Shown piece after piece: positions 1 through 5,945 of a DNA stretch of 5,945 nucleotides; position 1 is the stretch's first letter, and each line of letters begins with the position of its first letter. Location: positions 1 through 5,945 of the forward strand of contig JAFLTK010000060.1 of the NCBI GenBank assembly GCA_022511505.1. The letters run 5' to 3'. Under the pieces are notes generated by a model that ran no database searches, was not told the DNA's origin, and saw nothing but the letters and a program-made list of their open reading frames with translations. Source of the stretch: Muribaculaceae bacterium. Lineage in GTDB: Bacteria > Bacteroidota > Bacteroidia > Bacteroidales > Muribaculaceae. The translations under genes and the position numbers were made by a program.

Positions 1-1277
1 ACACTCGCCGTCAGATTGCCAACCTGCTGGGCTACAAGACCTACGCCGACTATGTGCTCGAGCGCACGATGGCCGAGAACCCCGCCGGCGTCTACAAACT
101 GCTTCACGAGTTGCGTGACGCCTACCGTCCCGCTCAGGTAAAGGAGTTTGACGAAATCAAGGCCACAACCGGCGTTGCCGCCATCAACCCCTGGGATTAC
201 AGTTTCCTGGCCAACAAGGTCAAGGAGGCTAAATATAGTTACAACGAGGAGGAACTCCGTCCCTACTTTGAACTCAACAACGTGGTCGACGGTGTCTTTG
301 GCCTCGCCACCAAACTTTATGGCCTGACATTCGTTCCCAACGAGAAAATAGAGGTTTACCACCCTGACGTCAAGGCATACGACGTGATGAGCCCCGACGG
401 CGAGTTTATCGGCGTGATATACACCGACTTCTTCCCGCGTGCCTCCAAGCGCCCCGGCGCATGGATGACCGGATTCCGCGACCAGAAGATTACCGAGGAT
501 GGAACCAACGTGCGCCCCCACGTCTCCATCGTCATGAACTTCACCAAGCCCACCGAGTCAAAGCCCTCGCTGTTGACTCCCTACGAGGTCGAGACCTTCC
601 TCCACGAGTTTGGTCACGCCCTCCACGGATTGCTTGCCAATACCAAGTATGCCTCCCTCTCCGGCACAGCCGTTTATCGCGACTTTGTCGAACTGCCGTC
701 TCAGTTCAACGAGAACTATCTGACACAGAAGGAGTTTCTCGACGGTTTTGCACGCCATTATCAGACCGGCGAGCCCATCCCGGCCGAACTTGTCGAAAAA
801 ATCATCACCACCTCACAGTTTGGCGCCGCATACGCTTGCTTGCGCCAACTCAACTTCGGTCTTCTCGACATGGCGTGGCACTCAATCGAAGCTCCGGTCA
901 CCGATGCAGCCGAGTTTGAAAACGCTGCCGGCGAGTCGGTCGCTATGTTTGAGCCGATTGAAGGCACAATGACCAGCCCCCAGTTCTCCCACATTTTCTC
1001 GGGAGGCTACGCTGCCGGCTACTACAGTTACAAGTGGGCCGAAGTGCTTGATGCCGACGCCTTTGCAATGTTTGAAGAAAACGGCATCTTTGACAAGAAG
1101 ACTGCCGATGCTTTCCGCACCAACATTCTCATGAAGGGCGGCACAGAGCATCCCGCCATCCTTTACCGTCGATTCCGTGGCCAAGACCCGACTATCGACG
1201 CACTGTTGCGCCGCGACGGTATCACCCCTGCCAAGAAAGACCCCGTTACCATTCAAGGACCTACCACCAAAGATTGA
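1..1277 (+). CDS. dcp: M3-family zinc metallopeptidase, peptidyl-dipeptidase Dcp type (5' end cut by window)
   Basis: This is the C-terminal 424 residues of an M3 (thimet oligopeptidase/Dcp) peptidase. The reading frame is open from base 3, so the true start lies outside the window; about 260-280 residues are missing relative to the usual length near 680-700. The zinc site is complete: HEFGH at fragment residues 201-205 (bases 603-617) supplies two His ligands and the catalytic Glu. A Glu in FVELPSQ (residue 230) lies 25 residues after the second His, the M3 spacing for the third ligand. The substrate-binding segment HIFSGGYAAGYYSYKW (from residue 330) carries the His and Tyr residues expected in the family. 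The end, GGTEHPAILYRRFRGQDPT followed by IDALLRRDGI, is a typical Dcp C-terminus. Family members release dipeptides from peptide C-termini. Cellular location cannot be judged without the N-terminus. The stop TGA overlaps the ATG of the next gene by one base. Family assignment is very secure; Dcp rather than oligopeptidase A is likely. Confidence 0.95.
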   Translation, partial: TRRQIANLLGYKTYADYVLERTMAENPAGVYKLLHELRDAYRPAQVKEFDEIKATTGVAAINPWDYSFLANKVKEAKYSYNEEELRPYFELNNVVDGVFGLATKLYGLTFVPNEKIEVYHPDVKAYDVMSPDGEFIGVIYTDFFPRASKRPGAWMTGFRDQKITEDGTNVRPHVSIVMNFTKPTESKPSLLTPYEVETFLHEFGHALHGLLANTKYASLSGTAVYRDFVELPSQFNENYLTQKEFLDGFARHYQTGEPIPAELVEKIITTSQFGAAYACLRQLNFGLLDMAWHSIEAPVTDAAEFENAAGESVAMFEPIEGTMTSPQFSHIFSGGYAAGYYSYKWAEVLDADAFAMFEENGIFDKKTADAFRTNILMKGGTEHPAILYRRFRGQDPTIDALLRRDGITPAKKDPVTIQGPTTKD

Positions 1278-2140
1278 TGAAACATAGCGCTATCCTGATG
1301 ATTGCAACCCTGGCGATGGCCGGTTGCAACTCAAGCGAGGAAGTGATTTACCCCGACGGCGACGACTCCTCGCTCGCCGTCGAGGTTATTGACTATAGCC
1401 CTGCACCGGGCCAGTTTGTCAACGTGTTGCCCGAGTGGACCGAAGGTATGACTGCCGCCGATATGTGTCGCGCCGTCGAGAAATCGCTTGCCGAGGGCCG
1501 CGAGGTAACGCTTGGTGCTTGGGGCGGTTCGCTGACAGTCAGATTGTTGCGACCTTTAGATGGAAACGCTCGCATCAAGGTGCTTGGCAACGCCATTACA
1601 ACCGGCTCAGAGCCCGGGCTCGTCTATGTCATGGCTGACGCCAACGGCAACGGCAAGCCCGACGACGGCGACTGGTTGCTCGTGCGTCCTGAAAACTATG
1701 ACCTCGCCAAGCAAGTAACCGTCACCTACAGCCGTCCCGCCGACGATGCCACCGACGAGCAATACATCGCATGGACATGCAGCGACGGCACGAAGGGCTA
1801 CTTGAACCGCGTCGTCCAGTATCACACTCAACCGTTCATCCCTTGCTGGAAAAACACCGAGCAGTTGACATTCAACGGTTTACGCTTGCCCGACAACGGA
1901 CACTTTGACGAAAGCAAAATGATGTATATCCTTGACCCGGTTCTCGGTACGGCCGACTCCTTCCTAAACTATTCGGCCAACGCGATACTCGACCTCGGCG
2001 ACCTTGTCGACGCCTCCGGCCTACCGGCTACTACCACCCGTGTTGACTTTATCAAGGTTGTCACCGGCGTATTGCAAGCCAACGGCCCCCTTGGCGAGTG
2101 CTCGACCGAGGTGTGCGGCTTTGAAATTGTAACACCCTAA
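1277..2140 (+). CDS. Bacteroidetes cell-surface lipoprotein of unknown function
   Basis: This encodes a 287-residue predicted lipoprotein. The start is placed at the ATG at 1277, which shares its A with the peptidase stop (TGATG), suggesting translational coupling; a TTG one codon earlier is possible but unlikely. A short signal peptide ends in the lipobox LAMAGC, with the lipidated Cys at residue 17. The Cys is followed by NSSEE, an acidic stretch like the surface-export signals of Bacteroidetes lipoproteins, so outer-leaflet exposure is plausible. Visible blocks are IDYSPAPGQFVN (38-49), LGAWGGSLTV (79-88), SEPGLVYVM (111-119), a DANGNGKPDD loop (121-130) resembling a calcium-binding DxNxNGxxDD motif, and a C-terminal FIKVVTGV...LGECSTEVCGFE block (258-283). 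From memory these match Bacteroidetes proteins annotated 'cell surface protein' or 'PKD domain-containing', some of which lie near TonB-dependent vitamin or nutrient uptake genes. No ligand can be inferred here and no TonB partner is in the window. Confidence 0.88.
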   Translation: MKHSAILMIATLAMAGCNSSEEVIYPDGDDSSLAVEVIDYSPAPGQFVNVLPEWTEGMTAADMCRAVEKSLAEGREVTLGAWGGSLTVRLLRPLDGNARIKVLGNAITTGSEPGLVYVMADANGNGKPDDGDWLLVRPENYDLAKQVTVTYSRPADDATDEQYIAWTCSDGTKGYLNRVVQYHTQPFIPCWKNTEQLTFNGLRLPDNGHFDESKMMYILDPVLGTADSFLNYSANAILDLGDLVDASGLPATTTRVDFIKVVTGVLQANGPLGECSTEVCGFEIVTP

Positions 2141-2151
2141 ACATTATAACT

Positions 2152-2988
2152 ATGGCCGACAACTATCTGGAAAAGAAGATGGAAGAATACCGCGCCGGCC
2201 GTCTTGCGCCTCGTCGCAAGGCCACGCCGGCAACACGTCGCGCGCCGTCGCCACTCGAAGGCCGTCGCGTCTACATCACCGGCGGCGCGTCGGGCATCGG
2301 CCGCGCGATTGTCGAGGCATTTATCGGCGCCGGATGCCGTGTAGCGTTCTGTGACATTGACCGCGTCAAGGGCGCGGCGACCGCTCAGACAACCGGGTCA
2401 CAGTTCCATCCCGTCGACGTCACCGATGCCGACGCTCTGCGACACTCCATCGAGCGCGTTATCGCCGCCTGGGGCGACATCGACATCATTGTCAACAACG
2501 TCGGCATCGGCAATTTCAAGCCGTTTATCGACACCACTGTTGCCGACTTCAAGACTGTCATCGACACCAACGCCACCCCGCTCCTTGTGACCGCTCACGC
2601 GCTCTCTCAACACCGCATGTCGCTCCCCGAGGAGCAACGCCTCGGCGGTCGCATCATCAACATCTCGTCGACTCGCCACATCATGAGCGAGCCCGACTCG
2701 ATTGCCTACAGCGCATCAAAAGGTGCCATCGCCTCGATGACCCACTCGTTGATGATGTCGCTCGCACCACTCGGCATCACCGTCAACTGCATTTCACCGG
2801 GATGGATACACACCGGTGACGTTGCCGAACTCACCCCGGCCGACCACGAGATGCACCCCTCGCGACGCGTGGGGCGCCCTGCCGACATCGCTCGCGCATG
2901 CCTGTTTCTTGCCGCCCCTGACGCCGACTTCATCAACGGCATCGACCTCGTCATTGACGGCGGCATGACCCGCAAAATGATTTACTAA
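2152..2988 (+). CDS. SDR family NAD(P)-dependent oxidoreductase
   Basis: This is a 278-residue classical short-chain dehydrogenase/reductase with a Rossmann fold. It has the nucleotide-binding TGGASGIG (43-50), an Asp at the end of strand beta-2 (CDID, Asp68) that normally favours NAD(H) over NADP(H), and NNVG (115-118, usually NNAG). The catalytic set is Asn140, Ser173, Tyr186 and Lys190 (YSASK). After it come the ISPGWIHT loop and a C-terminal INGIDLVIDGGMT typical of FabG-like SDRs. The substrate cannot be told; the short helical region after the ISPG loop gives no clear clue. Before the fold is an extra segment of about 35 residues: NYLEKKMEEYRAGR, then a basic Ala/Pro/Arg-rich stretch, neither part of the normal SDR domain. 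The ATG follows the lipoprotein stop by 11 bases, so the gene is probably co-transcribed with it. The sequence before the start is A/T-rich without a Shine-Dalgarno, as is common in Bacteroidetes. Family is certain, specificity unknown; the generic label FabG would over-interpret it. Confidence 0.93.
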   Translation: MADNYLEKKMEEYRAGRLAPRRKATPATRRAPSPLEGRRVYITGGASGIGRAIVEAFIGAGCRVAFCDIDRVKGAATAQTTGSQFHPVDVTDADALRHSIERVIAAWGDIDIIVNNVGIGNFKPFIDTTVADFKTVIDTNATPLLVTAHALSQHRMSLPEEQRLGGRIINISSTRHIMSEPDSIAYSASKGAIASMTHSLMMSLAPLGITVNCISPGWIHTGDVAELTPADHEMHPSRRVGRPADIARACLFLAAPDADFINGIDLVIDGGMTRKMIY

Positions 2989-3002
2989 AACGCCTTGAAG
3001 AA

Positions 3003-5387
3003 TTAGCGGGAGAAGAAAGAGGGGGCGAGGAGGAAGGCGCCGATGGAGATGCCGAAGTTCCAGTGGCTGGCGACGGCGGTTGTGTAGTTGCCGTAGGCGC
3101 TGACGGTGCCAAAGGGGAGAGAGACGGCGGCCTCGAGTTCGCCGAAGAATTGGGGCGAGGAGAACCAACGGTCGTATGCGGCGCTGTCACTTGCGGGGTC
3201 ATAGATTATCTTGCGGAACGGCATGAAGCAGTGGGCGGCGCCGCGCAGTTGGAACTTGCCGGAAATTTTCCACACGGGGGTGACGCCGGCGGTGACAAAT
3301 GAGTTGGCGCGAAAACCGGGGTTGAAATAGTTGTAGGATGAGGCGGTGGGGTGGAACGGCTCGGCCGAGACGATTGAGGCGCTATAGGAGGGGAGCAACT
3401 TGCGGGTCGACAGCAAGGCGCGGGCGCCAAGTCCGAGCGAGATGTGGCGGTCGAGGTCAAAGTAGTTGGTGGCGGCAACGCTGGCTTGTAACCATTTGAC
3501 ATTGCGATGGTCGGCGGCATCGTCGGGCTTGGGGCGGTAGGTGCCGGCAACAGCGGCGACGGTGGCTCTAACGTCGTGGCCACTCGTCGGCAGCAGGCAA
3601 CTATTGTAGGTATTTGACACCCAGGAAGCAAAGACTTGACCGAGATTGAAAATCGCCTGACCGCCGAGGTTGTCGATGGTGCCACCGTCAAAGCCTTCGC
3701 TGTAGCGGTCGGTCAGATGGCCGTATGCGGCGCCGGCCGAGAACTCTGAGCGCAATGTCGGTGCAAAAGAGTAGTAGGCTCGCACGTAACTTTCTGATTT
3801 TCTGACAAAATCGGGCGCGTTTATCTGGTAAAAATATTTCTCTGTTTCGTGGTACTTGAGTCGAGAAGTTACAAGTCGCACTTTCAGTGCCGAGGGTCTG
3901 GCGGTGTTGAAGACAAGGCTGAACTCGGCCTCGGCGGCCATGTAACTTTGACCGAGCCACGCGTTGAAGTCGGCCTTTATCGACTTGTAGTTCAACGTCT
4001 TGTATCCGCCGTTGAAAAACAGCATGCTGTTGGTCGACGACGAGATGTAGCCTCCGACTCCAACGTTAAACGGGTTTTTGACAATCGCCTGAAAATCAAG
4101 GTCAATCATGCCGGTGTTGACGTTGTAGCGCGGTGTCGGGACAAAGTTCTGCAATCCCTCGCTGCTGATGGCGCGATAATAGGCGTTGCGCCCCTCGACA
4201 AGGGTCAGCGGCTTATTGCCGTGGATGAAAAACGACCGGAGGAACGCGTTTTCGGCTTCGGTGCCCCCCTCGACGTCGACCTTGGCGATTTTTACCTCGG
4301 GCGTGGCAGCCTTGAACGACGCGCGGGCAGCCGCCACCTCGCCGGGAGCCACGCGTGCCGTGACTCTAACCTTTATCGAGTCGATCATCTCCATACCCCG
4401 ACGATAGCCTATGTCATAGATTTCTTGATATTTGTCAAATGCCAACAGATTGAACTGCTGAAGGTTAATGTGGATATTGACTCCCTTGTCGACGGGGAAC
4501 GGGTAGTCACACGGTTGCATAATCATCTCCTCGAGTTGGTCCATCATGTTGCGCGGATCGGGCTTCTTCTGACTCGAAGCGACGTTGACGCCAATGACGG
4601 CGTCGGGCTTGAACTCCTCCATCATCACGTCGACCGGATAGTTGTCATAGATACCGCCGTCATACATCGGCACGCCGTCAATCATTATCGGCTCAAACAC
4701 CATGGGGAACGACATAGACATCCTGACGGCATCGCTCAGCGACCCGCGCCCGAGCACAACTTTGTGTTTCTCATATACGTTGGAGGTCACGCAACGGTAG
4801 GGCACGAAAAGCCGGTTGAAGTCGGCGCCCGACTGCACGGTATAAGCCGAGAATATCTCGAGGAAGGCATAGTTCATCGGGATAGGGTTGATAAGGCTGA
4901 TAGGCAGGACTGACTTTATCTTGGTCGAGTCGCGGCCAAGGTTGATGTTGACAAACGAGGGCGTGTCGCGATAGGTCGAGAAATAGTAGGTATACTCGGG
5001 GTTGATGACGCCCTGGCTCCAGGAGGTAAACCCGGGAGAAGCGATGAGGGCGAGCATCTCCTCGGGCGAGTAACCCGACGCGTATAGGCCGCCAACGATG
5101 GCGCCCATCGACGTGCCTGTAATATAGTCTATTGGTATATTATTGTCTTCCAGCGCTTTGATGACACCAATGTGGGCTATACCCTTTGCACCGCCACCAC
5201 TGAGTACCAAACCCACGCTCTGCCTCCCTTGGGGTCGGGGCGGCACGCCAAATCCCGGCCCGGGCGTCATGTAGCCATCGGCCGTAACAGCCCCTGACGG
5301 CGTAGCCTCGGCTCCACGTAAATCAACTTGTGACACCCCGACGAGCATCACCATTGCAATCACCATTCTTAAGGCCTTCAATCCCAT
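3003..5387 (-). CDS. Outer-membrane patatin-like phospholipase with POTRA-like and beta-barrel domains
   Basis: This is a 794-residue predicted lipolytic acyl hydrolase exported to the outer membrane. The start is the ATG at 5387: it opens a signal peptide (MGLKALRMVIAMVMLVGV..., cleavage probably near residues 26-28), and a promoter lies just upstream. A longer in-frame reading to 5504 would run through that promoter and a terminator arm, so it is rejected. A Gly/Pro-rich linker (about 38-54) leads to the patatin domain: oxyanion-hole GGGAKG (64-69), nucleophile elbow GTSMG with Ser93, and YDGG with the dyad Asp243. All catalytic elements are intact. Residues about 364-440 (VKIAKVDVEGG onward) look like a POTRA domain. 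The remainder, to residue 794, has many alternating aromatic/polar strands and resembles an Omp85/surface-antigen barrel. This order matches PlpD-like type Vd proteins and the common Bacteroidetes 'patatin-like phospholipase' proteins. Substrate and whether the passenger is released are unknown. It is transcribed alone and converges on the SDR gene. Confidence 0.94.
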   Translation of the reverse strand: MGLKALRMVIAMVMLVGVSQVDLRGAEATPSGAVTADGYMTPGPGFGVPPRPQGRQSVGLVLSGGGAKGIAHIGVIKALEDNNIPIDYITGTSMGAIVGGLYASGYSPEEMLALIASPGFTSWSQGVINPEYTYYFSTYRDTPSFVNINLGRDSTKIKSVLPISLINPIPMNYAFLEIFSAYTVQSGADFNRLFVPYRCVTSNVYEKHKVVLGRGSLSDAVRMSMSFPMVFEPIMIDGVPMYDGGIYDNYPVDVMMEEFKPDAVIGVNVASSQKKPDPRNMMDQLEEMIMQPCDYPFPVDKGVNIHINLQQFNLLAFDKYQEIYDIGYRRGMEMIDSIKVRVTARVAPGEVAAARASFKAATPEVKIAKVDVEGGTEAENAFLRSFFIHGNKPLTLVEGRNAYYRAISSEGLQNFVPTPRYNVNTGMIDLDFQAIVKNPFNVGVGGYISSSTNSMLFFNGGYKTLNYKSIKADFNAWLGQSYMAAEAEFSLVFNTARPSALKVRLVTSRLKYHETEKYFYQINAPDFVRKSESYVRAYYSFAPTLRSEFSAGAAYGHLTDRYSEGFDGGTIDNLGGQAIFNLGQVFASWVSNTYNSCLLPTSGHDVRATVAAVAGTYRPKPDDAADHRNVKWLQASVAATNYFDLDRHISLGLGARALLSTRKLLPSYSASIVSAEPFHPTASSYNYFNPGFRANSFVTAGVTPVWKISGKFQLRGAAHCFMPFRKIIYDPASDSAAYDRWFSSPQFFGELEAAVSLPFGTVSAYGNYTTAVASHWNFGISIGAFLLAPSFFSR

Positions 5388-5411
5388 AGTTGTTGAATTT
5401 TGGTAGACAAT

Positions 5412-5441
5412 CAAAGGTACAACTATTTTTTTAATCTGCAA
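5412..5441 (-). promoter_or_regulatory. Bacteroidetes-type promoter for the patatin gene
   Basis: On the - strand, a -7 element TACCTTTG (5412-5419) matches the Bacteroidetes consensus TAnnTTTG exactly. Nineteen bases upstream is TTG (5439-5441, preceded by A), close to the -33 TTTG consensus; that spacing falls in the normal range. Transcription would begin a few bases past the -7 box, around 5403-5407, giving a leader of roughly 16-20 bases before the ATG at 5387. No Shine-Dalgarno is seen in the A/T-rich leader. The site supports the chosen start and shows that the patatin gene has its own promoter. Confidence 0.75.
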
Positions 5442-5486
5442 TATCCCGTGCCTTTTTTCGTCGGATAACTGCATCTGATTATAGCA

Positions 5487-5523
5487 AAAAATCCCGCACA
5501 GCAACTCGCCGCGCGGGATTTTT
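5487..5523 (-). terminator. Rho-independent terminator of the right-edge gene
   Basis: AAAAATCCCGC (5487-5497) and GCGGGATTTTT (5513-5523) form a perfect 11-base-pair stem with a 15-base loop. Read on the - strand, the hairpin begins 30 bases past the stop codon of the gene entering from the right. The stem's descending arm, GCGGGA, runs into a tract of six T. It therefore insulates the patatin promoter downstream. The A/T ends of the stem make it symmetrical, so it could also stop transcripts coming from the left, but no + strand gene reaches it directly. Confidence 0.85.
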
Positions 5524-5553
5524 ATTTTAGGAAGTTAATCAGACGGGGGTCGA

Positions 5554-5945
5554 TTACTTCTGGAGATACTTCTTGCCGTTCTTGATTACATAACCGCGGT
5601 AGGTGTCGTCGACACGCTGGCCGTAGATGTTGTAAACAGGAGCGTTGTCGTCGGTATCAAAGATAGTCACGCTTTCAACACCCGAAGCAATCTTGTAGTG
5701 AACGCCTACAACAACCAGAGCCTGCTCACCCTTGTTGGTGAATGTGAAACTGTTGGCGGGGTTGAAGTTGAACGTCTGTACATGGGGGTTCTCAAAGTCT
5801 TGGAACGAGTTGATAACGTCGGTCTCGGGAGCGTCGAATGTTTCGCCGGCAACCTCACCCCAGTAGCAAGGACGGTCGGTGGGCTTATCCTTGTTGATGA
5901 CAGTGTAGAGAGTTACACCGGTAGCAACATACTCAGAGGGGAGAG
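5554..5945 (-). CDS. Secreted or surface protein with sorting-type C-terminal module (N-terminal part outside window)
   Basis: The frame is open from the right edge to TAA at 5554-5556, giving the last 129 residues of a larger protein. No start codon is needed because the gene begins beyond the window. The visible part contains LPSEYVATGVTLYTV, CYWGEV and an extended beta-rich stretch (FNFNPANSFTFTNKGEQAL). It ends in PVYNIYGQRVDD, TYRGYVIKNGKKYLQK and the stop. That ending is the short C-terminal module seen on many Bacteroidetes exported proteins ('VYNxxGQRV ... G(I/Y)VIKNGKK'), which resembles type IX secretion sorting domains; a functional role in sorting is inferred, not shown. The function of the main body cannot be identified from this fragment. 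Codon use looks like that of a normal, well-expressed gene, and a strong terminator follows 30 bases downstream. The gene is separate from the patatin gene, which has its own promoter. Confidence 0.85.
   Translation of the reverse strand, partial: LPSEYVATGVTLYTVINKDKPTDRPCYWGEVAGETFDAPETDVINSFQDFENPHVQTFNFNPANSFTFTNKGEQALVVVGVHYKIASGVESVTIFDTDDNAPVYNIYGQRVDDTYRGYVIKNGKKYLQK

Noticed and set aside
461..919. A 152-codon + strand frame within the peptidase gene
   Set aside because: It overlaps the zinc-site region of the M3 peptidase in another frame. The translation is Arg/Pro/His-rich and low in plausibility.
2794..3168. A - strand frame across the SDR and patatin gene ends
   Set aside because: The translation is a low-complexity Arg/Leu/Pro-rich string, the usual out-of-frame reading of GC-rich sequence, and it overlaps two secure genes.
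3206..3691. A 161-codon - strand frame inside the patatin gene
   Set aside because: It is a shifted reading of the barrel-coding region, rich in Pro, Ser, Thr and Ala with no domain. The patatin frame itself runs uninterrupted, so this does not indicate a frameshift.
3849..4913. A 354-codon open frame on the + strand opposite the patatin gene
   Set aside because: It lies wholly antisense to a well-supported gene with intact catalytic motifs. Its translation is rich in Val, Arg, His and Asp with no recognisable domain. Such frames arise from the GC-biased codons of the real gene.
5478..5483. A TATAAT sequence on the - strand, resembling an E. coli -10 box
   Set aside because: Its -35 region would fall in the terminator hairpin, and Bacteroidetes housekeeping promoters use TAnnTTTG. 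A better-matching promoter lies closer to the patatin start.
5487..5523. The inverted repeat considered as an operator or attachment site
   Set aside because: The hairpin lies 30 bases past a stop codon and is followed by a T tract on that strand, which a terminator explains fully. There is no integrase or mobile gene nearby.

Overview
The window looks like a chromosomal stretch from a Bacteroidales bacterium, quite possibly a member of the Muribaculaceae (the family is inferred, from the fairly GC-rich coding sequence combined with Bacteroidetes-type genes). Four things support the phylum: a Bacteroidetes-type promoter (ATTG-N19-TACCTTTG) in front of the patatin gene, A/T-rich start regions without a clear Shine-Dalgarno, a surface-lipoprotein family typical of the phylum, and a secreted protein ending in a short 'VYNxxGQRV...KNGKKYL' C-terminal module.

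Left half, + strand (1-2988): three closely packed genes that read as one transcript. The first is the C-terminal 424 residues of an M3-family zinc metallopeptidase (peptidyl-dipeptidase Dcp type), cut by the window edge. Its stop codon overlaps by one base the ATG of a 287-residue lipoprotein. Eleven bases further on begins a short-chain dehydrogenase/reductase (SDR) with an unusual basic N-terminal extension. No promoter is visible between these genes. The three products do not form an obvious pathway, so they may simply be co-transcribed.

Right half, - strand (5945-3003): the C-terminal 129 residues of a secreted or surface protein enter from the right edge and are followed by a strong hairpin terminator. 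Next comes a promoter and a 794-residue outer-membrane patatin-like phospholipase (signal peptide, patatin domain, POTRA-like domain, beta-barrel). This gene converges tail to tail with the SDR gene, with only 14 bases between the stop codons and no recognisable terminator there.

The window is nearly fully coding. I see no RNA genes, mobile elements, CRISPR arrays or long repeats. The only non-coding stretch of any size is 5388-5553, which holds the terminator and the patatin promoter. Nothing here clearly amounts to a new system. The points most worth checking are the lipoprotein coupled to the peptidase, the SDR extension, and the unidentified secreted protein at the right edge.
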